A DNA stretch of 64,000 bases from Nocardioides agariphilus (GTDB lineage: Bacteria > Actinomycetota > Actinomycetes > Propionibacteriales > Nocardioidaceae): contig NZ_JADKPO010000009.1 in the NCBI RefSeq assembly GCF_015352445.1, positions 62,001 through 126,000 of the forward strand, written 5' to 3'. The stretch's first letter is position 1; every line of letters begins with the position of its first letter. A model generated the notes under the pieces. The model was not told the origin of the DNA and made no database searches. It saw only the letters and a list, made by a program, of their open reading frames with translations. Both the position numbers and the translations under genes were made by a program. Positions 27,970 to 35,305 of this stretch are shown piece after piece.

Positions 27970-28014
27970 TCGGTGGTCGAGGTGGTTGCGCAGCAACCGT
28001 CTCGAAACCACCGG
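27970..28014 (-). repeat. Dispersed hairpin repeat, inverted copy
   Basis: Read on the minus strand, the copy has CCGGTGGTTTCGAGAC followed by the stem GGTTGC-TGC-GCAACC and ACCTCGACCACCG. The loop is TGC rather than TAGC. It faces a second copy at 28032. Confidence 0.8.
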
Positions 28015-28031
28015 AAGGGAACCCATTCACC

Positions 28032-28078
28032 TCACCGGGTTTCGAGACAGGCGCTAGCGCGCCTTCCTCAACCAGCGG
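28032..28078 (+). repeat. Dispersed hairpin repeat, forward copy
   Basis: TCACCGGGTTTCGAGAC precedes the stem AGGCGC-TAGC-GCGCCT and TCCTCAACCAGCGG. The A-T outer pair of the stem replaces G-C of other copies in a compensating way. Confidence 0.88.
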
Positions 28079-28126
28079 ATGGGCGGCGCAAGCGACCAAC
28101 GCAGCCGGCGACGTTAGGGTTCGTCC

Positions 28127-28285
28127 ATGACCAAGTGGGAGTACCTGACGGCGCCGATCCTGACGCACGCCGCGAAGCAGATCCTCGACAACTTCGGCGC
28201 TGACGGCTGGGAGCTGGTGCAGATCGCGCCGGGGATGAACCCGGAGAACCTCGTCGGCTACTTCAAGCGTCCCCTGGAGGGCTGA
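28127..28285 (+). CDS. Small DUF4177-like protein
   Basis: A 52-residue protein starting at ATG 28127 (MTKWEYLTAPILTHAAKQIL) and ending with YFKRPLEG. The pattern KWEY, then DGWELVQI, then VGYFKRP matches the conserved actinobacterial small proteins of DUF4177 type. These sit before the RidA gene in many genomes, including a position equivalent to Rv3678A. It ends 3 bases before the RidA start, so it is the first gene of the RidA-Nudix-MBL run. It is likely a small cytoplasmic beta-sheet protein of unknown role. Confidence 0.85.
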   Translation: MTKWEYLTAPILTHAAKQILDNFGADGWELVQIAPGMNPENLVGYFKRPLEG

Positions 28286-28288
28286 GAC

Positions 28289-28747
28289 GTGACGACACCC
28301 GAAGAGAAGCTGGCCGAGCTCGGTCTGACCGTACCCGTCGTGGCGCCGCCCGTGGCGGCGTACCAACCGACGTCGCGCAGCGGCAACCTGGTCTTCACGG
28401 CCGGACAGCTGCCCTCGCGCGACGGCACGATGCTGGCGACCGGCAAGCTCGGTGACGCGGTCAGCGAGGAGCAGGGCTACGCATGCGCGCGCCAGTGCGC
28501 GCTCAACGCGATCGCGGCGATCAAGGCCGAGATCGGCGAGCTGTCCGAGGTCAAGCGCGTGGTCAAGGTGGTGGTGTTCGTGGCCTCGACACCGGAGTTC
28601 ACCGCCCAGCCGAAGGTCGCCAACGGGGCCTCCGAGCTGCTGGGGGAGGTGTTCGGCGAGGCCGGGAAGCACGCGCGTTCGGCGGTGGGCGTCTCGGTGC
28701 TGCCGCTCGACGTACCCGTCGAGGTCGAGCTGGTCGTCGAGGTCTGA
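28289..28747 (+). CDS. RidA family protein
   Basis: A 152-residue RidA/YjgF protein. NLVFTAGQLPSRDG and the CARQCALNAIAAIKAEIG helix are typical, as is the end RSAVGVSVLPLDVPVEVELV with the conserved Arg for ligand binding. Classic RidA hydrolyses reactive enamine/imine intermediates from PLP enzymes. This longer actinobacterial branch may do related chemistry. GTG 28289 starts 3 bases after the DUF4177 stop, and its TGA overlaps the Nudix ATG. Confidence 0.92.
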   Translation: MTTPEEKLAELGLTVPVVAPPVAAYQPTSRSGNLVFTAGQLPSRDGTMLATGKLGDAVSEEQGYACARQCALNAIAAIKAEIGELSEVKRVVKVVVFVASTPEFTAQPKVANGASELLGEVFGEAGKHARSAVGVSVLPLDVPVEVELVVEV

Positions 28748-29607
28748 TGTTGCGAATCCCCTTGCCTGCTTCGCTCGTCGAGCAGGCACGGGCCTACACC
28801 GAGGGCGAGCTGACCCCGGTCGAGCCGCGCAACGCCGCGACCGTGGTGCTGTTGAGGCCAGGCACGTCGGCAGGTCCCGAGGTGTACCTGCTGCGGCGCC
28901 AGGCCTCGATGGAGTTCGCCGCGGGCATGTGCGTCTTTCCCGGCGGCGGCGTCGACCCGCGCGACTTCGACCACACCGTTGCCTGGGCAGGACCGTCGCC
29001 CACCGCATGGGCCGAACGGCTCGGCACCGACGAGGCCACGGCGCGTGCGTTGGTGTGCGCCGCGGTGCGGGAGACGTTCGAAGAGTCGGGGGTGCTGCTC
29101 GCCGGGCCCTCGGAGACCTCGGTGGTCTCCGACACCACCGGCGAGGAGTGGGAGTCCGACCGCGTCGCGCTGGAGAGCCGAGAGCTGTCCTTCACCGACT
29201 TCCTCGACCGGCGTGGCCTGGTGCTGCGCACCGACCTGCTGGGTGCCTGGTCGGGCTGGTTGACACCGGTGTTCGAGCCGAGGCGCTACCGCACGTGGTT
29301 CTTCGTGGCAGCCCTGCCCTCAGGGCAGGCCACCCGCGACGTGTCGAGCGAGTCGTCGGCTGTCACCTGGACCGGAGCGCTCGACGCGGCGGCGGCGGTC
29401 GATGCCGGTCAGCTGTTGATGCTGCCGCCCACCTACCTGACCTGCCTCGAGGTCGGGCTCCACGCGTCGCCGGGCGACGTGCTCGACGCGGCCCTGGCCC
29501 GCGGGCCGGTCGAGATGTTCACGCCCCAGGTCGAAGGGTCGGGGGACACGGCCACGCTCTCGATCCCCGACCGGCTACGCGCGCTCGTCGAGGCACGTCT
29601 GTCGTGA
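28747..29607 (+). CDS. NUDIX hydrolase
   Basis: A 286-residue Nudix protein. The Nudix box is spread as FPGGGVDPRD followed after an insertion of about 35 residues by AAVRETFEESGVLL. This insertion is typical of the long NUDT19-like group rather than of MutT. It probably hydrolyses CoA esters or other nucleoside diphosphate derivatives. ATG 28747 overlaps the RidA stop by one base, and its TGA overlaps the GTG of the MBL gene. Translation is thus coupled on both sides. Confidence 0.9.
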   Translation: MLRIPLPASLVEQARAYTEGELTPVEPRNAATVVLLRPGTSAGPEVYLLRRQASMEFAAGMCVFPGGGVDPRDFDHTVAWAGPSPTAWAERLGTDEATARALVCAAVRETFEESGVLLAGPSETSVVSDTTGEEWESDRVALESRELSFTDFLDRRGLVLRTDLLGAWSGWLTPVFEPRRYRTWFFVAALPSGQATRDVSSESSAVTWTGALDAAAAVDAGQLLMLPPTYLTCLEVGLHASPGDVLDAALARGPVEMFTPQVEGSGDTATLSIPDRLRALVEARLS

Positions 29608-30404
29608 GCACCTGGTCCGGGGGAGCTTTCGGCGAGCGGGCCGTGTGCGTGCTGGCCGACAACGCCTCCCCGATGACGCTCGACGGCACCAACACCTGGG
29701 TGCTGCGCGAGCCGGGGGCTTCCCGCTCGGTCGTGGTCGACCCCGGCCCGCCGCTGCCCGCGCACCTGGATGCGGTACGAGACGCTGCCGGCGACGTGGC
29801 CGTCGTCCTCCTCACCCACCACCACCTCGACCACTCCGAGGCGGCCCGCGAGTTCGCCGAGTCGGTAGGGTGCGGCGTACGCGCCCTGGACCCTGAGTAC
29901 CGGTGGGGCTCCGAGGGTCTCGGCGACGGTGATGTCGTCGAGGTCGACGGGCTCGAGGTGCACGTGGTGGCCACGCCCGGTCACACGGCCGACTCGCTGT
30001 CCTTCGTGCTGCCTGCCGAACGTACGGTGCTGACCGGCGACACCGTGCTCGGGCGAGGTACGACGGTCGTCGCCCATCCCGACGGCCAGCTCGGCGCCTA
30101 CCTCGGTTCGCTGGACCGGCTTCACGCGCTGGCCTCGGAGCACGAGATCACCGCCATCTGGCCGGGACACGGGCCGGTGATCTCAGCCGCACTCCCCGCG
30201 CTGGACTACTACATCGCGCACCGGCGCGAGCGGCTCGCACAGGTGCGCGAGGCCGTCGCCGCCCTCGGAGCCGGCGAGCCCGAGACCTTGCCGAGACGGG
30301 TGGTCGAGCTCGTCTACGCCGACGTAGATCCCGTCCTCTGGGGCGCGGCCGAGCTCTCCGTACGCGCTCAGCTGGCCTACCTCAGGGGCGACCACCCCTT
30401 GTAA
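29604..30404 (+). CDS. MBL-fold metallo-hydrolase
   Basis: A 266-residue metallo-beta-lactamase fold protein. The zinc motif is LLTHHHLDHSEAA, followed by VVATPGHTADSLSFVL, VLTGDTVLGRGTT and WPGHGPVI for the remaining metal ligands. The C-terminal helix bundle resembles the LACTB2-like winged domain. The substrate could be an ester, thioester or RNA. The start is GTG 29604, overlapping the Nudix TGA by four bases (GTGA). The stop lies inside a 15-base inverted repeat shared with the facing crp gene. Confidence 0.93.
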   Translation: MSTWSGGAFGERAVCVLADNASPMTLDGTNTWVLREPGASRSVVVDPGPPLPAHLDAVRDAAGDVAVVLLTHHHLDHSEAAREFAESVGCGVRALDPEYRWGSEGLGDGDVVEVDGLEVHVVATPGHTADSLSFVLPAERTVLTGDTVLGRGTTVVAHPDGQLGAYLGSLDRLHALASEHEITAIWPGHGPVISAALPALDYYIAHRRERLAQVREAVAALGAGEPETLPRRVVELVYADVDPVLWGAAELSVRAQLAYLRGDHPL

Positions 30405-30470
30405 CGCGGGGTTAGGCCAACTGACCACGGGCCCGGACGCTGGGGAAGTCGACTGAACCCCGCGTTACAA
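30399..30470. terminator. 15-bp inverted repeat between MBL and crp genes
   Basis: TTGTAACGCGGGGTT (30399-30413) and AACCCCGCGTTACAA (30456-30470) are perfect inverted copies with a 42-base loop. The left arm contains the TAA stop of the MBL gene. Both facing transcripts would form the hairpin. Confidence 0.55.
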
Positions 30471-30485
30471 GCGCCCTGGAGGGCC

Positions 30486-31163
30486 TCAGCGGGCGCGGCG
30501 CTGGAGGCGGTCGACCTCCATGATCACCACGGAGCGGGGCTCCAGGCGCAGCCAGCCGCGGGAGGCGAAGTCGGCGAGGGCCTTGTTGACGGTCTCGCGG
30601 GAGGCGCCCACCAGCTGGGCGAGCTCTTCTTGGGTCAGGTCGTGGTGCACGTGCACGCCGTCGTCGGCGGTGCGGCCGAAGCGGTCGGCGAGGTCGAGCA
30701 GCGCCTTGGCCACGCGGCCAGGTACGTCGGAGAAGACCAGGTCGGCGTTGACGTCGTTGGCCTTGCGCAGCCGCCCGGCGATCTGGGCGAGCAGACCGCG
30801 GGCGACGGTCGGTCGGCCGTCGAGCCAGCGCAGCAGGTCCTCGTGGGACAGGGAGGCGAACGACGTGTCGGTCACGGCCGTGACGGTCGCCGAGCGCGGA
30901 CCGGGGTCGAACAGGGACAGCTCGCCGAACATCTGGCCGGGGCCCAGGATCGCCAGCAGGTTCTCGCGACCGTCGCTCGAGGTGCGGCCGAGCTTCACCT
31001 TGCCGTCGAGCACGATGTAGAGGCGGTCGCCGGAGTCTCCCTCGTGGAAGAGCACCTCGCCGCGGCGCAGCCTGGTCTCCGACATCGAGCCGCGCAGAGC
31101 CGTCGCTGCCTCGTCGTCGAGCGCACTGAACAGCGGGGCCTGGCGCACCACGTCGTTGTCCAC
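30486..31163 (-). CDS. crp: Crp/Fnr-family transcriptional regulator (Crp type)
   Basis: A 225-residue cAMP receptor-like regulator. The N-terminal cyclic nucleotide domain contains FHEGDSGDRLYIVLDGKV and FGELSLFDPGPRSATV, which includes the phosphate-cassette Arg and Ser/Thr used to hold cAMP. A long dimer helix and a helix-turn-helix (ELAQLVGASRETVNKAL, about residues 178-194) follow. It corresponds by position and motifs to Rv3676 (Crp) and GlxR, a global regulator of carbon metabolism. A GTG-N8-CAC site at 31223 lies 60 bases upstream of its start, fitting autoregulation. It is divergent from nth. Confidence 0.94.
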   Translation of the reverse strand: MDNDVVRQAPLFSALDDEAATALRGSMSETRLRRGEVLFHEGDSGDRLYIVLDGKVKLGRTSSDGRENLLAILGPGQMFGELSLFDPGPRSATVTAVTDTSFASLSHEDLLRWLDGRPTVARGLLAQIAGRLRKANDVNADLVFSDVPGRVAKALLDLADRFGRTADDGVHVHHDLTQEELAQLVGASRETVNKALADFASRGWLRLEPRSVVIMEVDRLQRRAR

Positions 31164-31222
31164 GAGTCCTCCTCGGAACGCCCGCGCCCACGCGGGCGAG
31201 GCTGCGGGCAGAATCCTATCGA

Positions 31223-31236
31223 GTGGTCTGGGTCAC
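31223..31236. promoter_or_regulatory. Probable Crp/GlxR binding site
   Basis: AGTGGTCTGGGTCACA contains the GTG-N8-CAC core of Crp/GlxR sites, with a perfect TCACA right half and a degenerate left half. It lies in the crp-nth gap, 60 bases before crp and 86 before nth. Confidence 0.5.
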
Positions 31237-31321
31237 ATGCAGTCGAGTCTCCCCAGATCTTCGGTACGTGCGGACCAGATGGGGCGAAAGGACCGTCGGT
31301 ACGCCGCCGTAGGCTGACGCC

Positions 31322-32065
31322 GTGCCGCCCAAGGTCCCCGCGCCCGTCGCGCCCGAGCAGACACCGACGGGTGAGACGCGCACCGCTTTGGTGCGTCGCG
31401 CCAGGCGCATCGACCGGGTGCTCGCCGATACCTATCCCGACGCCAGGTGCGAGCTGGACTTCGACAACCCCTTCGAGCTGCTCGTGGTCACCGTGCTCAG
31501 TGCCCAGACGACCGACAAGAGGGTCAACGGGGTCCGTCCCACCCTGTTCGCGGCCTACCCCGACGCGGTGGCGATGGCCGGAGCCGACCGCGAGCGGCTC
31601 GAGACGATCATCGGCCCGCTCGGCTTCTTCCGTGCCAAGACCGAGTCGCTGCTCAAGCTCAGCCAAGCGCTCGTCGAGCGTCATGGCGGCGAGGTGCCGC
31701 CCCGGCTCAAGGACCTCGTCGAGCTCCCAGGAGTCGGGCGCAAGACCGCCAACGTCGTGCTGGGCAACGCCTTCGGCATCCCGGGCATCACCGTCGACAC
31801 TCACTTCGGCCGGCTGGCGCGACGGTTCGGCTGGACCACTCAGACCGACCCCGTCAAGGCCGAGCACGAGGTCGGCGCCCTGTTTCCCAAGCGCGACTGG
31901 ACGATGCTCAGCCACCACCTCATCTGGCACGGCCGCCGCGTCTGCCACGCCACCAAGCCCGCCTGCGGCGCCTGCACGATCGCGCGTTGGTGTCCCGCCT
32001 ACGGCGAGGGACCGACCGACCCGGTCAGCGCCGCCAAGCTCGTCCGCACCGAGGGCCGCGCATGA
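31322..32065 (+). CDS. nth: Endonuclease III (DNA glycosylase/AP lyase)
   Basis: A 247-residue base-excision repair enzyme. The helix-hairpin-helix [18 protein letters not shown] carries the catalytic Lys141, and Asp159 is in VDTHFGRLA; their 18-residue spacing equals that in the E. coli enzyme. The C-terminal [4Fe-4S] motif C-x6-C-x2-C-x5-C is complete ([17 protein letters not shown]). It removes oxidised pyrimidines and cuts at AP sites. The start is GTG 31322. Its TGA overlaps the ATG of the thioredoxin-like gene. Confidence 0.97.
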   Translation: MPPKVPAPVAPEQTPTGETRTALVRRARRIDRVLADTYPDARCELDFDNPFELLVVTVLSAQTTDKRVNGVRPTLFAAYPDAVAMAGADRERLETIIGPLGFFRAKTESLLKLSQALVERHGGEVPPRLKDLVELPGVGRKTANVVLGNAFGIPGITVDTHFGRLARRFGWTTQTDPVKAEHEVGALFPKRDWTMLSHHLIWHGRRVCHATKPACGACTIARWCPAYGEGPTDPVSAAKLVRTEGRA

Positions 32066-32673
32066 CCCTGGCCCGTCGGTCGGCGTTCGCGCTGGTTGCC
32101 GCGGCCGTCCTTCTCGTGGCGACTGCGTGCGCCGACGCGGGTGTCCCTGAGGCCAGCATCGACGTCGGCACCCCGGAGCTGGTGCGGGCCAAGGCAGCAG
32201 CCGGGGTCGAGCCGTGTGCGCCCGGTCCCGGACCCAAGGTCGTCGGCGGGATGCCGTCGGTCGACCTGCCGTGCCTGGGCGGCGGCCGTGACGTCGACGT
32301 CTCCTCCCTGCGCGGCCCGATGCTCGTCAGCATCTGGGCCTACTGGTGCCAGCCGTGCCGCGACGAGATGCCGGTCCTGCAAGCGTTCTACTCCGCTCAC
32401 GGCGACCGGGTGCCCGTGCTCGGGATCGACTACCTCGACACCCAGCCGGGTGGAGCGCTCTCCTTGATGGAGTCCACCGGCGCGACCTACCCCTCCCTCG
32501 CCGACCCCTACGGCGACCTCAGCGCCCAAGCCCCGCTGCCTGCGATCAGGGGGCTGCCCTTCCTCCTTCTCATCGATGCCGATGGCAAGGTCGCCTTCAT
32601 CCTCAACAAGCAGGTCACCTCGCGCCGCGAGCTGCTCGACCTCGTCGACGAACACCTGGGGGTGCGCCTGTGA
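32062..32673 (+). CDS. Thioredoxin-like (TlpA family) lipoprotein
   Basis: A 203-residue exported thioredoxin-fold protein. The signal peptide ends in a lipobox, VATAC, with the lipidated cysteine at residue 23. The active site is [13 protein letters not shown] (CxxC), and the cis-Pro is in [14 protein letters not shown]. It probably reduces or exchanges disulfides outside the membrane, as for Rv3673c. ATG 32062 overlaps the nth stop, and its TGA overlaps the GTG of the next Nudix gene, a tight four-gene run ending with the MarP protease. Confidence 0.92.
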   Translation: MTLARRSAFALVAAAVLLVATACADAGVPEASIDVGTPELVRAKAAAGVEPCAPGPGPKVVGGMPSVDLPCLGGGRDVDVSSLRGPMLVSIWAYWCQPCRDEMPVLQAFYSAHGDRVPVLGIDYLDTQPGGALSLMESTGATYPSLADPYGDLSAQAPLPAIRGLPFLLLIDADGKVAFILNKQVTSRRELLDLVDEHLGVRL

Positions 32674-33386
32674 CGGCTGATCAGCACTCAGCGATCCCCG
32701 CCTGGCTGGAGCCGGTCCGTGTCGGTGCCGCCGCGATCACGGCGAGCGAGCTGTCGGCGTTCCTGCCTCCCGACGACGCCGACCCGAGGCGGGGTGCGGT
32801 GCTGATGCTGTTCGCCGACCCGGTCGGTGAGGGGCCGGAGTCCGCAACGCTGCTGCTGACCGAGCGGTCCCACCAGATGCGCTCGCACCCGGGTCAGGTG
32901 TCGTTTCCCGGAGGGTCCATCGACGCGGGCGAGACGCCGGTCGAGGCCGCGTTGCGCGAGGCCGAGGAGGAGACCGGCCTGGATCCCACCGGTGTCGAGG
33001 TCTTCGGCGAGCTGCCCGAGCTGTGGCTGCCGCCGAGCAACTTCGCGGTCACCCCCGTGCTCGGCTGGTGGCACAGCCCCTCGCCCGTCAGCGTGGTCGA
33101 CCCCGGCGAGGTGCACGCCATCCACCTGGTGCCGATCGCAGAACTGCTCCGACCCGACCACCGCATCAACGTGCGGCATCCCTCGGGCTGGATGGGTCCG
33201 GCGTTCCTGATCGGACCCGATCGCGACGTCATCTTGTGGGGCTTCACGGCCGGGGTGATCACCCGCCTGTTCGACTATCTCGGGTGGGCCACTCCGTGGA
33301 CCGACTACGAGGTCCGTGACCTGCCGTCCTACATGCTGCAGGGTGTGACCCGACGCGTCCCGCCCCCCGAGAGCCAGGAGCACTAG
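32670..33386 (+). CDS. NUDIX hydrolase, CoA pyrophosphatase type
   Basis: A 238-residue Nudix enzyme with an intact box GGSIDAGETPVEAALREAEE, continuing ETGLD. The flanking HPGQVSFPGGS and LPPSNFAVTPVLGWW segments fit the NudL/YeaB CoA diphosphatase group, which cleaves CoA to 3',5'-ADP and phosphopantetheine. The start is GTG 32670, overlapping the upstream TGA. Its TAG overlaps the GTG of marP by one base. Confidence 0.93.
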   Translation: MTADQHSAIPAWLEPVRVGAAAITASELSAFLPPDDADPRRGAVLMLFADPVGEGPESATLLLTERSHQMRSHPGQVSFPGGSIDAGETPVEAALREAEEETGLDPTGVEVFGELPELWLPPSNFAVTPVLGWWHSPSPVSVVDPGEVHAIHLVPIAELLRPDHRINVRHPSGWMGPAFLIGPDRDVILWGFTAGVITRLFDYLGWATPWTDYEVRDLPSYMLQGVTRRVPPPESQEH

Positions 33387-34561
33387 TGAACCTGCTCGAC
33401 TGGCTGCTGGTCGGCCTGGTGCTGACCTACGCGCTGTCGGGCTACTGGCAGGGATTCGTGACCGGTGCGATGGCCACGACGGGGCTGTTGCTCGGCGGGC
33501 TCACGGGCGTGTGGCTGGCGCCGTTGGCGCTGGGAGACGCCGACCCCAGCGTGCTGGTCTCGCTCGGAGCGCTGTTCATCGTCATCCTCGCCGCCTCGCT
33601 CGGACAGGCCGTCTTCCAGTATGGCGGCGCCAGGCTGCGCGAGAACATCCGCTGGCAGCCGTTCCGAGCCGTCGACGCGGCCGGCGGCGCGGTGCTCAGC
33701 GGGGCTGCGGTGCTGCTGGTGTCGTGGGCGCTCGGAGTTGCGATCGCGGGCTCGGGCATCAGCGGCATCACCCCGATGGTTCGCGAGTCGCTGATCCTCA
33801 GCAAGGTCGACCAGGCACTTCCCTCGGGAGCTGACAACCTGCTCAAGGCGTTCAACAACGTCGTCGGCACGACGTTCTTCCCGCGCTACCTCGAGCCCTT
33901 CGCGCCCGAGCGGATCGTGCCGGTCGGCCCAGGCCCCAAGCGGCTGCTGACCGACCCCGACGTCCTGCGCGCGGAGCAGTCGGTGGTCAAGATCCACGGC
34001 GCCAACCGCTGCGGTCGCGGGATCGAGGGTTCGGGCTTCCTCTACGCCCCCGACCGGGTGATGACCAACGCCCACGTCGTGGCCGGAGTCTCCGAGCCAT
34101 CGGTCGAGATCGATGGCAACGCCGTCGAGGCCACCGTCGTCTACTACGACCCCAACGTCGACGTGGCCGTGCTCGCCGTCGAGTCGGGCCAGCTGCCGAC
34201 CCTGCCCTTCGACACCGAGGTCTCGCCTCGTGACGGCGTGGCCATCTTGGGCTTCCCCGAGGACGGCCCCTACGACGTGCAGCCAGGCCGCGTGCGATCC
34301 CAGCAGCGGCTGCGATCGCCCAACATCTACGGCGACGGTGCGGTGATCAGGGACGTGCTCTCCCTGCGCGGCATCGTCCGACCCGGCAACTCAGGGGGTC
34401 CGGTCGTGTCGTCGGCGGGCGAGGTCGTGGGCGTGGTGTTCGCCGCGTCCCTGACCGACTCCGAGACCGGCTACGCGCTGACCGCCGAGCAGGTCGGCCA
34501 GGCCGCCACCCTGGGCGTCGCCGGCTCCAAGGCCGTCGACACCCGGGACTGCGCGGCGTGA
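33386..34561 (+). CDS. marP: Membrane serine protease, MarP family (CvpA + trypsin-like)
   Basis: A 391-residue protein. Residues 1-160 form four CvpA-type membrane helices. The periplasmic chymotrypsin-like domain has the catalytic triad His230 (MTNAHVVAG), Asp259 (DPNVDVAVLAV) and Ser336 (RPGNSGGPV). The His-to-Asp spacing of 29 equals that in M. tuberculosis MarP, where the protease supports acid and oxidative resistance by activating cell-wall hydrolases. Two cysteines flank the domain (NRCGRG and the DCAA end) and could form a redox-sensitive disulfide. It is the last gene of the nth-TlpA-Nudix run. GTG 33386 overlaps the upstream stop. Confidence 0.94.
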   Translation: MNLLDWLLVGLVLTYALSGYWQGFVTGAMATTGLLLGGLTGVWLAPLALGDADPSVLVSLGALFIVILAASLGQAVFQYGGARLRENIRWQPFRAVDAAGGAVLSGAAVLLVSWALGVAIAGSGISGITPMVRESLILSKVDQALPSGADNLLKAFNNVVGTTFFPRYLEPFAPERIVPVGPGPKRLLTDPDVLRAEQSVVKIHGANRCGRGIEGSGFLYAPDRVMTNAHVVAGVSEPSVEIDGNAVEATVVYYDPNVDVAVLAVESGQLPTLPFDTEVSPRDGVAILGFPEDGPYDVQPGRVRSQQRLRSPNIYGDGAVIRDVLSLRGIVRPGNSGGPVVSSAGEVVGVVFAASLTDSETGYALTAEQVGQAATLGVAGSKAVDTRDCAA

Positions 34562-34568
34562 GCGCCGC

Positions 34569-34590
34569 GACCCTGAGCTTGCGAAGGGTC
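34569..34590. repeat. GACCCTGAGCTT...AAGGGTC dispersed palindrome
   Basis: GACCCT and AGGGTC enclose GAGCTTGCGA just after the marP stop. It resembles the CTTCGACAAGCTCAGG-type palindromes widespread in actinobacterial gaps. It could help terminate marP transcription. Confidence 0.6.
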
Positions 34591-34643
34591 GGTCAGGCGC
34601 CAGGTCGTGGAGCGTCGACTCGGATCGAGGTGCGCTTGTCAGT

Positions 34644-34734
34644 CACCGGGTTTCGAGACGGGCGCTAGCGCGCCCTCCTCAACCACCGATGGGGTTTCGA
34701 GACGGGCGCTAGCGCGCCCTCCTCAACCATCGAT
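34644..34734 (+). repeat. Two direct copies of the dispersed hairpin repeat
   Basis: Copies at 34644-34690 and 34691-34734 each contain GGTTTCGAGACGGGCGC-TAGC and GCGCCC followed by TCCTCAACCA. The stem GGGCGC/GCGCCC differs from GGTTGC/GCAACC at 18.3 kb by paired changes. The second copy contains the stop codon of the holin-like gene. Confidence 0.9.
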
Positions 34735-35142
34735 CGGCTCGCCGCCTCGCTTGGTGAGGGCCTGCTTGATGTTCTGGGCTTCGGCGATGGCTTTGTCAGG
34801 CGGGCGCACCTTGCGGACCTTGCGGTAGCCGACGTAGGCCAGCAGCGCCGCGATCAGCAGGTAGAACACGAACACGCTCAAGAAGGCCCAGTGCAGGTCG
34901 AGCCCGCTGCCGTTCCAGTGGATCAGGTAGGCCAGCCCGACCGAGAACATGATCAGCGCCATCACCGCGAAGAACGCCGCACCCGCGAACAGCCCGGCGC
35001 CGAGGCCGCCGTTGCGCACGCTGACCTTGATCTCGCTCTTGGCGAGCTGGATCTCCTTCTGCAGCAACGAGGAGATGTCACGGCTCGCGTCGGAGACCAG
35101 ACGTCCGATGGTCGGCTCGTCCTTCAGCGGCTCGATGGCCAT
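34723..35142 (-). CDS. Holin superfamily III / DUF1469 (phage holin-like) membrane protein
   Basis: A 139-residue protein. An amphipathic N-terminal region (TIGRLVSDASRDISSLLQKE) is followed by two membrane helices (LFAGAAFFAVMALIMFSVGL and WAFLSVFVFYLLIAALLAYV) and a basic tail. This is the actinobacterial holin-X (DUF1469) layout, common as a chromosomal housekeeping gene; no other phage gene is nearby. ATG 35142 is preceded by GGAGGTC. The last residues PIDG and the TGA are encoded within a dispersed repeat copy, so the natural C-terminus may once have been longer. Confidence 0.85.
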   Translation of the reverse strand: MAIEPLKDEPTIGRLVSDASRDISSLLQKEIQLAKSEIKVSVRNGGLGAGLFAGAAFFAVMALIMFSVGLAYLIHWNGSGLDLHWAFLSVFVFYLLIAALLAYVGYRKVRKVRPPDKAIAEAQNIKQALTKRGGEPIDG

Positions 35143-35305
35143 GACCTCCACCCCCTGGTCGTCGCGGTCGGAAGCGACCCTACTCCGGGCGACTTCGCGC
35201 AGGCGCACCCGTCCGGGTGGACGGTCTAGGCTTGCCGTCGGTGAGCCGGGAAGCCTGGTCGGCACGTCGTCGGGTGGCGGCGTTGAGCTGACGAGAGGAC
35301 CCTTC

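Noticed and set aside
34723-35142. Prophage remnant because of the holin-like gene
   Set aside because: No lysin, structural or integrase gene is nearby; DUF1469 holin-like proteins are usual chromosomal genes in actinobacteria.
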